Below, piece by piece: positions 17,760-25,649 of a stretch of 64,000 bases of DNA. Origin of the DNA: 55-13 sp037190145 (lineage in GTDB: Bacteria; Armatimonadota; Fimbriimonadia; Fimbriimonadales; Fimbriimonadaceae); the NCBI GenBank assembly GCA_037190145.1, contig JBBCJU010000013.1, positions 1 to 64,000 on the forward strand, read 5' to 3'. Both the position numbers and the translations under genes were made by a program. The notes under the pieces are model-generated. The model saw only the letters and a list, made by a program, of their open reading frames with translations, had not been told where the DNA came from and ran no database searches. How positions within the stretch are numbered: the stretch's first letter is position 1; each line of letters starts with the position of its first letter.

Positions 17760-17765
17760 TATAAT
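17760..17765 (+). promoter_or_regulatory. -10 box (TATAAT) of pyrG
   Basis: Perfect -10 hexamer in the 205-bp divergent gap. No good -35 match at 16-18 bp spacing. It would give a leader of about 80 nt before pyrG. Confidence 0.5.
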
Positions 17766-17849
17766 TCTTCAAACCCCCTAACGGTTTTTTCGGGCATCTC
17801 TATGTCCGATGGGTTCGACTGCATGGGGCAAGCAGACTGAGGTAGGGAC

Positions 17850-19481
17850 ATGACGAAATACATATTTGTGACGGGTGGCGTAGTGAGTTCAATCGGAAAA
17901 GGAATCACCACCGCCAGCTTGGGGCGATTGCTCCGAAATCGAGGCTTTACCGTTGCCCCCCTAAAACTCGATCCCTACATTAACGTTGACGCTGGAACCA
18001 TGAACCCATTCCAGCATGGAGAAGTTTTTGTCACCGACGATGGTGCCGAAACAGACCTTGACCTTGGTCACTACGAGCGTTTCATGGATGTGTCTTGCTC
18101 TGCTGGCTCCAGCATTACGACTGGAAAGGTGTACCGAAACGTCATTGATGCAGAGCGCAGGGGCGACTACCTTGGCGCGACGGTCCAAGTCATCCCTCAT
18201 GTCACAAATGAGATTAAGCGCGGCATCATGGAGCTGGCTAAGCAACAAGAGGCTGACTTCGTTATTGCGGAGATCGGCGGCACCGTTGGCGACATCGAGT
18301 CACTTCCTTTCCTAGAGGCCATTCGGCAAATGCGAACCGATCTTGGAACCGAGAACACGATGTATGTACACGTCACCCTCGTTCCAACGGTTGGCCCATG
18401 GGGTGAAGTGAAGACTAAACCAACCCAACACTCCGTCTACAAACTAAGAGAGATCGGTATCTCCCCTGATGTTCTTGTTTGTCGAACCGAGGTTCCCCTC
18501 GCTCAAGACGTTAAAGAGAAGATATCTCTCTTCTGTGGCGTTCAACCTCAGGCCGTTATTGAGTCCATGAATGTAGAGACCATCTATGAAGTCCCATTAG
18601 TTTATGAAGAAGCGGGTCTTGGTGACTACGTATGTAAGCGACTTGGGCTAGAGGAACGACCGGTAAATCTTGCCGAGTGGAGCAAGTTGGTCGATACCTT
18701 GAAGAATCCAAAGCATCAATGTACGGTCGCGGTGGTTGGGAAGTACACCAGCAATGGCGACGCTTACAAGTCCATTGCCGAAGCTTTAATCCATGCAGGA
18801 ATACCAAATGATGCTGATGTGAACATCAAATGGATCGAGAGCGATGCCTTTGAGCATGGACTTCCTCCAAAAGAAGTCATGGGCGAAATTGATGCCATCG
18901 TAGTCGCTCCTGGATTTGGTGGGCGAGGTATCGAAGGAAAGATCGAAGCGATTCAAGTAGCCCGCGAGGAAGGCATTCCTTTCTTGGGCATTTGCCTTGG
19001 TCTTCAGATGGCGGTCATTGAGTTTGCTCGCCACGCTTGCAGTCTAGCCGGGGCGAACTCAGAAGAGATGATGGAGAGCCCGCCTTATCCTGTTATCCAC
19101 CTTTTGCCCGAACAAAAGGGAGTCAAGGACAAAGGAGCCACTATGCGATTAGGGGCATGGGATTGCAATGTTGTGAACGGAACATTGGCCCACAAGCTTT
19201 TTGGTTCCAACCGGATTGAAGAGCGCCACCGCCATCGCTATGAAGTCAACAATGATTTCCGCGAAAAGCTCCAACAACATGGAATGGTTATCTCTGGCGT
19301 CTCGCCCGATTATCGACTTGTGGAGATGATCGAAATTCCCGCCCATCCATTCTTCATTGCGACTCAAGCCCACCCAGAATTCAAATCAAGGCCAAACCGT
19401 CCTCACCCTCTATTCAGAGGTTTGATCGAAGCCGCAGTTGCAAATAAGAATAGGAAAGCAGCGAAAGAAGTGACTGCTTAG
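17850..19481 (+). CDS. pyrG: CTP synthase
   Basis: 543 residues. Synthetase domain (1 to about 270): KYIFVTGGVVSSIGKG P-loop, LKLDPYINVDAGTMNP, and GEVFVTDDGAETDLDLGHYERF. Glutaminase domain: class I triad Cys in FLGICLGLQ, with His and Glu in the late HPEFKSRP text. It converts UTP to CTP with glutamine-derived ammonia. GAGGTAGGG sits ahead of the ATG. Transcribed alone, closed by a strong hairpin. Confidence 0.98.
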   Translation: MTKYIFVTGGVVSSIGKGITTASLGRLLRNRGFTVAPLKLDPYINVDAGTMNPFQHGEVFVTDDGAETDLDLGHYERFMDVSCSAGSSITTGKVYRNVIDAERRGDYLGATVQVIPHVTNEIKRGIMELAKQQEADFVIAEIGGTVGDIESLPFLEAIRQMRTDLGTENTMYVHVTLVPTVGPWGEVKTKPTQHSVYKLREIGISPDVLVCRTEVPLAQDVKEKISLFCGVQPQAVIESMNVETIYEVPLVYEEAGLGDYVCKRLGLEERPVNLAEWSKLVDTLKNPKHQCTVAVVGKYTSNGDAYKSIAEALIHAGIPNDADVNIKWIESDAFEHGLPPKEVMGEIDAIVVAPGFGGRGIEGKIEAIQVAREEGIPFLGICLGLQMAVIEFARHACSLAGANSEEMMESPPYPVIHLLPEQKGVKDKGATMRLGAWDCNVVNGTLAHKLFGSNRIEERHRHRYEVNNDFREKLQQHGMVISGVSPDYRLVEMIEIPAHPFFIATQAHPEFKSRPNRPHPLFRGLIEAAVANKNRKAAKEVTA

Positions 19482-19517
19482 AAATATTTTCAGGCACCCG
19501 GCCTGACTGAAATTGGT

Positions 19518-19552
19518 AAATGATCCCCAAACAGAATGTTTGGGGATCATTT
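19518..19552. terminator. Bidirectional terminator between pyrG and the pilin operon
   Basis: Perfect 16-bp stem with a 3-nt loop; the arms begin and end with A/T runs (AAATGATCC / GGATCATTT), suiting both convergent units. Confidence 0.8.
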
Positions 19553-19564
19553 CCTAATCCTAAC

Positions 19565-21103
19565 CTAGTTAATAATGCGGCGCCACGAAATCTTGTCGTA
19601 GCCACCGGTGGTTGGGAAGAATGGCGGTGGGTTGTCTGCCATCCGAGCATCGTACCAATAGTCTTTGGTGTAACCCGTTGCGATAGAGCTTCCAGACAAG
19701 GTTCCTACAGCACCGCGAGCCTTCTGAATAATGCCTCCCAAGACTTTCAGTGTTCCCGTTGGCGTCTTAGAGTCATAGTCAGCGACTCCAAAGCTACCAT
19801 CGCTAGTGGAAGAGCTCCCGGCGAGGATGACCGCAGCAATCTCCATGTTCCTAGGCGCGCCGGACGCAACTGTTACATTTCGTCCAATCAATCCCATCGT
19901 GCCGGAGTAGAGATTCGAACTCGCGTTTGGGTTCAAGAGCGGATCGTAAGCCGTTCTATGCTTAATCGTATTTGTGACGGTGATATTTTTCCCGCCGTTC
20001 ACATCGGTTGCAATCGTATAGGCAGATCGATGAGTCACTCCCGCCGGTGAACCCGAAACTACGTTGTCCGCAATGGTTCCTGAAAGGCTGGTGATGTGTC
20101 CCGTAGAGTACAAAACACCGTTCCCGCTTCCAGCAATCGTGGTGGTCGCGCCGGAATTTACCTGACGATACATCACGTTGTTCACTTTATCGACCGTGAT
20201 GGTCGTTGTCGTTGAGCCTTGCGTAACCCTAAACTGTTGACGGCCTTGTCCATCTACCTGCATAACAACCGCAGAGTCTCCGCGAATATAGATCCCGCCT
20301 CCCGCAGGGGTATAGACACCATTGGTACCAGGGAAGGAACCATTGGGCCCCCAAGCCGCTGTCTTCTGCATGTCGGAAGATCCGGGCAGTGGAATCTCGT
20401 CTACGCCAAGTTCATAGCCTCTGCTTCCACCTTTGTAGATCTTAGCAAACTGGGCTTCAGTGCTAGGGTTGTTAGGAGAGTAGGTAATGTAGTCGCCAAC
20501 CGACGTAACCTGATCTTCAAAGATAGGATTGGTAACGGCACCCCAGTTCACTTGGAATTCACTACCGTCTTTGTTGTTGCTATGAGCTGGACCGCGAATT
20601 CGGTCGCCACTATAGAACCAGATTCGTCCTCCTGAAACCGAAGAGGTCTCCTTGTCTGTAAAGTAAGCGTACTTGCCAAACGAGGATTGGCGAATAACCA
20701 GTTGGATTCTCTCTTTGCGGCCTTCAGCAATGCCCTCCGAGACAATCACGTACTTCTTAAGCACCGCTCCAGGGTTCCCTGGATCTGGATAGGCAACTAC
20801 AGAGTAGGTTCCGTCTGCAGTCGTCACCGTTCCTCCGATAGGATTAAACGCGGCTGTATTGGCCGGGGGTGTGGACTGATCTCGGAACCATCGCATGGCC
20901 CGGTCAACTCCCGACTCAGATAGGTTGAAAGCCGCAGTGCTGGCCTTGATCCTCTTGGTGGAAGATAAACCATGCATGGTTACCGCAAGTAGAGCTGTCC
21001 CCATGGTCATGACAAAAAGCAGACTCACCAAAGTCGTAATGACAACCGAGCCCTTTTTGCGACTCGATCGCATGCCTTTCAATTCTAGTGCTTGATCGTT
21101 CAT
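19565..21103 (-). CDS. PilX-like pilus assembly protein
   Basis: 512 residues. The N-terminus has a basic stretch and a hydrophobic helix (about 19-42), then AFNLSESGVDRAMRWF, the PilX-type pattern with a conserved Glu. A long Gly/Ser/Thr-rich, beta-strand-like exported region follows. It probably primes or decorates type IV-like pili in the periplasm. Start ATG overlaps the previous stop (TAATG). It lacks a classical GF cleavage site. Confidence 0.78.
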   Translation of the reverse strand: MNDQALELKGMRSSRKKGSVVITTLVSLLFVMTMGTALLAVTMHGLSSTKRIKASTAAFNLSESGVDRAMRWFRDQSTPPANTAAFNPIGGTVTTADGTYSVVAYPDPGNPGAVLKKYVIVSEGIAEGRKERIQLVIRQSSFGKYAYFTDKETSSVSGGRIWFYSGDRIRGPAHSNNKDGSEFQVNWGAVTNPIFEDQVTSVGDYITYSPNNPSTEAQFAKIYKGGSRGYELGVDEIPLPGSSDMQKTAAWGPNGSFPGTNGVYTPAGGGIYIRGDSAVVMQVDGQGRQQFRVTQGSTTTTITVDKVNNVMYRQVNSGATTTIAGSGNGVLYSTGHITSLSGTIADNVVSGSPAGVTHRSAYTIATDVNGGKNITVTNTIKHRTAYDPLLNPNASSNLYSGTMGLIGRNVTVASGAPRNMEIAAVILAGSSSTSDGSFGVADYDSKTPTGTLKVLGGIIQKARGAVGTLSGSSIATGYTKDYWYDARMADNPPPFFPTTGGYDKISWRRIIN

Positions 21104-21633
21104 TAGAAGTTCCTCAAGAAGATCGCTCGGTGAATCATTTCACAGTTCCTTTTAGAACCGGTGACTCCATACTCGGTGCGCAAGGTGACGTCCACGCTAC
21201 TAGGGGTAAAGCTGCGAAACTCCAAATTCGTCACGTTCTTACAAATCACTTTGCTCGCCCCAACGTTCGGCTTTCGAATCAGAAAGGTGCCCGAAGAGTT
21301 GGCGGACATATTCGCATTGCCTCGATAGATTTCAACATAGTTCGTTTCGTCGACCGCGTTGCGGATGTAAATACCATTGGCATCTTTCTGCAAATACTTG
21401 ATACGAATTCGAGTTGGAGACACAATCTCCACCTGCTTAGCTTCCTGTAAGTTTCGATTAAGCGTCTGAAGCGCCAAACTCGCACCCATATCTGCGTCGT
21501 ACTGGTTGTTTGTAAAGGTAAAGCTCTTGATCGTCGTGGAGTAGATTCCAGAGATCGCTGCAATGAGCATCGCAAAGATCACAGATGCGATCATCACTTC
21601 AGCCATCGAGAAACCGCGTTGCTTTCTCATCAT
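21103..21633 (-). CDS. Type IV prepilin-like protein (PilW type)
   Basis: 176 residues. Prepilin leader MMRKQRG, cleavage before Phe, mature FSMAE with Glu at +5 and a hydrophobic helix, as recognised by prepilin peptidase. The rest is a globular beta-rich head. Middle gene of a three-gene pilin operon; its start abuts the upstream stop codon. Confidence 0.88.
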   Translation of the reverse strand: MMRKQRGFSMAEVMIASVIFAMLIAAISGIYSTTIKSFTFTNNQYDADMGASLALQTLNRNLQEAKQVEIVSPTRIRIKYLQKDANGIYIRNAVDETNYVEIYRGNANMSANSSGTFLIRKPNVGASKVICKNVTNLEFRSFTPSSVDVTLRTEYGVTGSKRNCEMIHRAIFLRNF

Positions 21634-22080
21634 TTACCCCTTTGCAATCAGTGCGGTGACGGTCATATCGCCCCGTCCTTGCTGCATCGCGCTTCCCGTC
21701 CACACCAGCGTTACCGTAACGCGCTTAATGCTTTCGGTGAAGTCAGTTACTTGAATAGTTGCCGTTGGAGAGGCATAGAGAGTGGACAAGCCGTCCACGT
21801 TCTTGAATGAAAATGGTTGTGAAGATGGCGATGCATCAATGATTCCGGCATCCCTTAGCTCGGCATAGGTAAGTCGGCCATAGCCAACGCCTCGCATCTG
21901 GTCTACCTTGTGTTGTAACAAGCTCGACGCCTGTTGGTAGCTACCCACCATCTTTCCGGTCTTGAAAGACATGGGCATCAAAGCAAAGAAAACCCCCGCT
22001 GCCGACGCAATGATAATCATCGCTACCATCGCCTCCACCAGGGTGAAACCGCCCTTTTTGTTACGGGAATGTCTGCACAT
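21634..22080 (-). CDS. Type IV prepilin-like protein (PilV type)
   Basis: 148 residues. Leader ends KKGG, mature FTLVE with Glu at +5, followed by a hydrophobic helix AMVAMIIIASAAGVFFAL. First gene of the operon. The 194-bp gap upstream (22081-22274), between it and purM, is AT-rich and should hold its promoter; no clear box stands out. Confidence 0.88.
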   Translation of the reverse strand: MCRHSRNKKGGFTLVEAMVAMIIIASAAGVFFALMPMSFKTGKMVGSYQQASSLLQHKVDQMRGVGYGRLTYAELRDAGIIDASPSSQPFSFKNVDGLSTLYASPTATIQVTDFTESIKRVTVTLVWTGSAMQQGRGDMTVTALIAKG

Positions 22081-22274
22081 GGGAGAGAAGTTCCACTTCT
22101 AGAAACCCTACACCCTAGCAAATTTACTTGGATTTACAACCCTCGTAAAATTCTCAACTAAAGATTCAGCTCCGGCTGTTTCCCTGAATATTCCATACCT
22201 TCACTCAAAGGTACTGCCCTTACTACAATTCAAACTGTAATGACAGCAGGAAAACTACCGGCTCAGAACCGCAT

Positions 22275-23315
22275 TTAGACGATTTGGACGTCTTGAGAAC
22301 CGGCCTGAACTTCTCCGATGATCAGTGCCTTCTCACCAGCTTCATTCAGATACGAAACGATTCCCGGAGCCTTGAATCGATCACAGAATAAAACTATTCC
22401 GATGCCCATATTGAAGGCACGGTACATCTCGTGATCCGGAATATTGCCCAGCGCCTGAATCAATGTGAAGATTGCCGGAGTCTCCCAAGATCTGGCCTCG
22501 ATCACCGCTCGAACATCAGAAGGCATCACTCTTGGCAGATTGTCATACAGTCCGCCACCGGTAACATGCGCGATCGCGTAGAGTCCTTCACCCTGCTGAA
22601 TGATGGGATAAACCGAGTTAAAGTAGCAGCGATGGGGCTTCAACAGCGCATCTCCAATGGAGACGCCCGTTCCCGGCACTTCGTCTCGAACGGAAAGGCC
22701 ACCCACTTCAAACAGTGCGCGCCGGGCCAAGGAGTACCCGTTTGTGTGCAACCCGTCGCTCATCAAACCAACGATCACATCGCCAGGATTCATCTTGGGG
22801 CGGGGCAACCGCTTTTCGTAGTCCACCACGCCAACAATGGAGCCCACTAGGTCAACTTCGCCATCGTGATAGACCCCCGGCATTTCCGCCGTTTCGCCGC
22901 CCACCAACGATGCGCCTACGCTGCCACAAGCATCGATCAAGCCCTGAAGGACTTCCTCAAAGATCAGCCCTTCTAATCGAGAGCAGCCATAGTAATCTTG
23001 GAAGAAGAGAGGACGTGCACCTTGGCAAAGGATGTCGTTCACACAATGGTTAACAATATCGTGGCCAAGCCCACCGTACTTCCCAACCATCTCTGCGATC
23101 TTGGTCTTGGTACCAACTCCATCAATAGAGCTCACCAAAACTGGATTGGAGATGTCCTCAAACGTGGCGCGGAACAAAGATCCAAACCCACCGACGCCTG
23201 AAATCACGTTGCCCGAGTACGTCGACTGAATTCCCCCCACCATCGTCCGAAGAGCCCTCTGGGCTTCATCAATATTCACTCCGGCATCTTTGTAAGTTAG
23301 GGGATCAGCTGGCAT
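22275..23315 (-). CDS. purM: Phosphoribosylformylglycinamidine cyclo-ligase (AIR synthetase)
   Basis: 346 residues from the ATG at 23315, where MPADPLTYKDAGVNIDEA matches the family N-terminus; the GTG at 23354 would begin next to a REP palindrome. Motifs: GVGGFG, SIDGVGTKTKIA, HDIVNHCVNDILCQGA, VGGETAEMPG, and HVTGGGLYDNLPRV. Catalyses step five of purine synthesis with ATP. No purN or other pur gene is adjacent. Confidence 0.96.
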   Translation of the reverse strand: MPADPLTYKDAGVNIDEAQRALRTMVGGIQSTYSGNVISGVGGFGSLFRATFEDISNPVLVSSIDGVGTKTKIAEMVGKYGGLGHDIVNHCVNDILCQGARPLFFQDYYGCSRLEGLIFEEVLQGLIDACGSVGASLVGGETAEMPGVYHDGEVDLVGSIVGVVDYEKRLPRPKMNPGDVIVGLMSDGLHTNGYSLARRALFEVGGLSVRDEVPGTGVSIGDALLKPHRCYFNSVYPIIQQGEGLYAIAHVTGGGLYDNLPRVMPSDVRAVIEARSWETPAIFTLIQALGNIPDHEMYRAFNMGIGIVLFCDRFKAPGIVSYLNEAGEKALIIGEVQAGSQDVQIV

Positions 23316-23359
23316 TCGCAAAGGGTACCCGGCTCGAATAGAACCAGCCTCCACCCGCT

Positions 23360-23384
23360 GCCTCCAGACGCGTCGTCTGGAGGC
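23360..23384 (+). repeat. REP palindrome 1 (class y, plus)
   Basis: Arms GCCTCCAGACG/CGTCTGGAGGC, 3-nt centre CGT, flanked by GCT at left and TA at right. It lies between purM and the ycxB-like gene and carries a piece of RAYT 3' sequence on its right. Confidence 0.92.
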
Positions 23385-23386
23385 TA

Positions 23387-23437
23387 AAAATGGCCACTAA
23401 CAAGCAGTCCATTCTCCTCATCCCCATTTGCGGCCGA
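23387..23437 (-). pseudogene. Remnant of the 3' end of a RAYT gene
   Basis: On the minus strand about 50 bp, from ATGGGGATGAGGAG to TAGTGGCC and on into REP 1, align with the last codons of the intact RAYT (24102-24151) and its spacer to REP 2. The aligned codons read NGDEENGLL against NWDEEGGLR. So REP 1 appears to have moved together with a transposase tail. Confidence 0.6.
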
Positions 23438-23519
23438 CAATCTTCACCATCAACAAAGCCAAACTCAAACTCAGCCCTGCCCTTATTCCTCCGAACCTGA
23501 AACACCACCCAGCAAATTC

Positions 23520-24038
23520 TTACCGCTGCTTAGGCGCCCCAATCCGAGCCTTAAAACCTTCCTCCAGTCCCGCCGCTCGCAATGGCTCGCGATATACCCA
23601 AACCTCGCTTCCCTCATAAGAAAGTTGCCAAACCTTGTCGTGTTCAAACTCAAGCGACATCACCGACCAAGGAATAAAAGGTCGAACACCACCTTTGCTC
23701 TCAAACCCCCAGCCTTCATCGCTAACTTCACACTGCCACTCCTCCCGGTTCTCAACGGTAGGCGAACGAGAAGCGTTATCGAGATACCACAAAACCCAAA
23801 TAAGGCAGACAAAGTACGAAAAACCTGCCGACGCCAGCAACATCAGTAAGGAACTAGCACCCTGGACCCAGATGGAAAGAAGCAAGCACAGAAGAATCGA
23901 ATAGCCCGAAAGCCAATGTCCCCATCCAAAAGCATGTTTCAGCCAAGCCCGCCATTCCTTCCGTTGACCGCTTACTGCGGCGTCACGAATTGCCTGATCA
24001 TCGTTACGGGCAGTGTAGGTGCCATTTGGGTATTCCAC
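23520..24038 (-). CDS. YcxB-like membrane protein
   Basis: 172 residues. Two transmembrane helices (about 45-65 and 68-88) follow a cytoplasmic helix; then a soluble beta-rich domain, VSDEGWGFESKGG followed by IPWSVMSLEFE, matching YcxB-type C-terminal domains. Function unknown in the family. Probable start GTG at 24038. It sits between REP 1 and REP 2. Confidence 0.7.
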   Translation of the reverse strand: MEYPNGTYTARNDDQAIRDAAVSGQRKEWRAWLKHAFGWGHWLSGYSILLCLLLSIWVQGASSLLMLLASAGFSYFVCLIWVLWYLDNASRSPTVENREEWQCEVSDEGWGFESKGGVRPFIPWSVMSLEFEHDKVWQLSYEGSEVWVYREPLRAAGLEEGFKARIGAPKQR

Positions 24039-24074
24039 AGAATTTAGGATATACGCATGCGGGTGCGCTTTGCT

Positions 24075-24099
24075 GCCTCCAGACGCGTCGTCTGGAGGC
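24075..24099 (+). repeat. REP palindrome 2 (class y, plus)
   Basis: Same 25 bp and centre CGT as REP 1, with the same GCT and TA flanks. It begins 12 nt beyond the RAYT stop codon. Confidence 0.93.
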
Positions 24100-24111
24100 T
24101 ACAAAAGGCCA

Positions 24112-24636
24112 CTAGTGACGCAATCCACCCTCCTCATCCCAATTCCCATCGTTGAAACCTTTAGCGCTCGACCAAGGATAGTCCTGGGGCTCCAAAACCA
24201 AGCCTGCTCGAACCGGATTGCGGTGAATGTAACCGATCTTCTGCCAAAACGCCTTCTCCTCCCTCAGCACCAGACTATCGAACGATCGCTTCCAAAACTG
24301 CCGCCCATCCAAACCACGTTGGTGATCCACAAGCCCAGTCTCAGCCGGTGTCAATAGGGGCAAAAGCTCTTTAGAGACATTCGACTTGAGCCGTTGAAGA
24401 AACCATGACGATGTACGTTCCGGCGGAAGACGACTCACAAAGTGAATGTGGTTGCTCATCACCACATAGGCATGAAGTACAGCACCATAGTGCCGATGGT
24501 CTGACCAAAGTCGCTCCACCACCCGATCCTTGATTTCATCGCGCTTCAGCAGATGAGCAAAATCTAGACAGGTAGTGGTCACAAACACGGTATCGCCACC
24601 CACCCCAAAGTTTTTGTAATGTCGATATCTCGCCAT
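24112..24636 (-). CDS. REP-associated tyrosine transposase (RAYT)
   Basis: 174 residues of the Y1/HUH single-strand nuclease family. The HUH pair is H63 and H65 (VMSNHIHF) and the candidate nucleophile is Y136 (GYIHRNPVRAGL), both as in RAYT proteins (IS200/IS605 relatives). In other bacteria such enzymes cut and join REP hairpins, and they are normally single-copy and domesticated. The gene is flanked by REP 2 at its 3' side and REP 3 at its 5' side; the remaining copies lie within 0.8 kb. No Shine-Dalgarno or -10 is obvious. Confidence 0.93.
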   Translation of the reverse strand: MARYRHYKNFGVGGDTVFVTTTCLDFAHLLKRDEIKDRVVERLWSDHRHYGAVLHAYVVMSNHIHFVSRLPPERTSSWFLQRLKSNVSKELLPLLTPAETGLVDHQRGLDGRQFWKRSFDSLVLREEKAFWQKIGYIHRNPVRAGLVLEPQDYPWSSAKGFNDGNWDEEGGLRH

Positions 24637-24694
24637 AAAACCCTGCTCAATGCTTTCCGTCGCAGACTACGGGCGTCGCTGCCTCCACGGGGCT

Positions 24695-24719
24695 GCCTCC
24701 AGACGCTCCGTCTGGAGGC
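24695..24719 (+). repeat. REP palindrome 3 (class y, plus)
   Basis: Arms as REP 1 but centre CTC. Preceded at 24679-24690 by an incomplete copy of the left arm (GCTGCCTCCACG). Confidence 0.93.
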
Positions 24720-24799
24720 TAGTATCCGTCACTCGGGAAACCTTGGACTTTCGCCAAACAATAACAATACTATATTTACCAACTAAAGTGAGTTCTATA

Positions 24800-24824
24800 A
24801 CCTCCAGACGACGCGTCTGGAGGT
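24800..24824 (-). repeat. REP palindrome 4 (class z, inverted)
   Basis: ACCTCCAGACG/CGTCTGGAGGT with centre ACG, the reverse of class y, followed by AGCAA. Confidence 0.93.
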
Positions 24825-24862
24825 AGCAATGGGGAATCGCTATACCGCCCATCCACTACGCC

Positions 24863-24868
24863 TACAAT
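24863..24868 (+). promoter_or_regulatory. -10 box (TACAAT) before the REP-truncated gene
   Basis: Ends 7 nt before the ATG at 24876, giving a near-leaderless mRNA, like deoC and folK in this window. Confidence 0.5.
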
Positions 24869-24875
24869 AGTGCAT

Positions 24876-25106
24876 ATGTCCGATCATCAATACGACATAA
24901 CAAGAGCTGAATTCGAAGCTGGGCGAGACATCCGATTCGGCAAGAGCAACCCGGATAGAATGCAGGATCCTTTCTGGGAAAAAATGATCTCAACCCAGGC
25001 AGACCCTTACTTACTTGAAGTGCAATTCGGGATAGAGGCAAGTATTGCCCTCGCTGACGTCGCTGCCTCCACCAGGCTGCCTCCAGACGCTCCGTCTGGA
25101 GGCTAG
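24876..25106 (+). CDS. Short gene whose 3' end is supplied by a REP element
   Basis: 76 residues. The first 62 or so (from SDHQYDITRAEFEAGRDIRFG on) look like ordinary soluble protein; the last part (VAASTRLPPDAPSGG) is translation of the half-REP and REP 5, and the TAG stop lies just past the palindrome. So BIME copy B appears to have landed inside or replaced the end of a longer gene. A -10 box still sits correctly upstream. I do not recognise the family with certainty. It may be a pseudogene. Confidence 0.5.
   Translation: MSDHQYDITRAEFEAGRDIRFGKSNPDRMQDPFWEKMISTQADPYLLEVQFGIEASIALADVAASTRLPPDAPSGG
25079..25103 (+). repeat. REP palindrome 5 (class y, plus)
   Basis: Identical core to REP 3 (centre CTC), preceded by a partial half-REP at 25062-25071. 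Confidence 0.93.
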
Positions 25107-25183
25107 TATCCGTCACTCGGGAAACCTTGGACTTTCGCCAAACAATAACAATACTATATTCACAAACTAAAGTGAGTTCTACT

Positions 25184-25208
25184 ACCTCCAGACGACGCGT
25201 CTGGAGGT
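25184..25208 (-). repeat. REP palindrome 6 (class z, inverted)
   Basis: Identical core to REP 4 (centre ACG). Confidence 0.93.
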
Positions 25209-25316
25209 AGCAAAAGGGGACTCCCTTCCAGAGCACTAAGCCTCTCAACACACATAGAGGAAAAAACAATCTAAAACTTCAATAACCTCAAAAGCTATAG
25301 TTGATCCTTTCCTGCT

Positions 25317-25341
25317 GCCTCCAAACGCGTCGTCTGGAGGC
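25317..25341 (+). repeat. REP palindrome 7 (class y, plus, one mismatch)
   Basis: Left arm reads CCAAACG instead of CCAGACG; centre CGT. It opens a third, shortened REP pair. Confidence 0.88.
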
Positions 25342-25393
25342 TAAATCTCCCGTTCACCTAACGTCCATCACCCGGGAAACCTTGGACTTGATA

Positions 25394-25418
25394 ACCTCCA
25401 GACGACGCGTCAGGAGGT
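25394..25418 (-). repeat. REP palindrome 8 (class z, inverted, one mismatch)
   Basis: Right arm reads CGTCAGGAGGT. Between REP 7 and 8 the BIME spacer is recognisable (CCCGGGAAACCTTGGACTT) but lacks its AT-rich half, so this pair is a decayed or deleted BIME. The rest of 25419-25521 shows nothing else I can name. Confidence 0.88.
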
Positions 25419-25521
25419 AGCGAAGCGACTCCCTACCTAGGCCCCAAAACCCTCAAAAAACCACAGGTCACAAGTCACATTCCATATCCCCTACACTTCG
25501 GGTACCATATTCGACTCCAGT

Positions 25522-25598
25522 GGGCTGGTAGCTCAGTCGGTTAGAGCAACGGCCTTTTAAGCCGTGGGTCCTGGGTTCGAGTCCCAGCCGGCCCACCA
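25522..25598 (+). tRNA. tRNA-Lys (anticodon TTT)
   Basis: Acceptor GGGCTGG/CCGGCCC, D-arm GCTC...GAGC, anticodon stem ACGGC/GCCGT with loop CTTTTAA (anticodon TTT, codons AAA/AAG), T-arm CTGGG-TTCGAGT-CCCAG, encoded CCA. It borders the REP island. Confidence 0.97.
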
Positions 25599-25649
25599 CT
25601 GGTTTCTTCAACGCAACCATCTAAGCAAAAATGTCGTAAAACGTTGGCA

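Larger units (their letters stand above)
24674..24829. repeat. 156-bp REP pair (BIME-like), copy A
   Basis: Contains a partial half-REP, REP 3 (y), about 80 bp of spacer, and REP 4 (z, inverted). Copy B at 25058-25213 is collinear, with no insertion or deletion and only a few base changes. The pair could fold as two hairpins or one long structure. Confidence 0.92.
25058..25213. repeat. 156-bp REP pair (BIME-like), copy B
   Basis: Collinear duplicate of 24674-24829, offset exactly 384 bp. It holds REP 5 and REP 6. Confidence 0.92.

Noticed and set aside
17770..17849. CTP-sensing reiterative-transcription attenuator before pyrG
   Set aside because: The initially transcribed GGGC and a following terminator required by the Gram-positive model are not present at a plausible start site.
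23305..23508. 67-codon minus frame over REP 1
   Set aside because: Reads through the palindrome and overlaps the purM start; no ribosome site.
23357..25421. CRISPR array
   Set aside because: Repeats are inverted palindromes at irregular distances, with two classes in opposite directions and no cas gene; a RAYT explains them.
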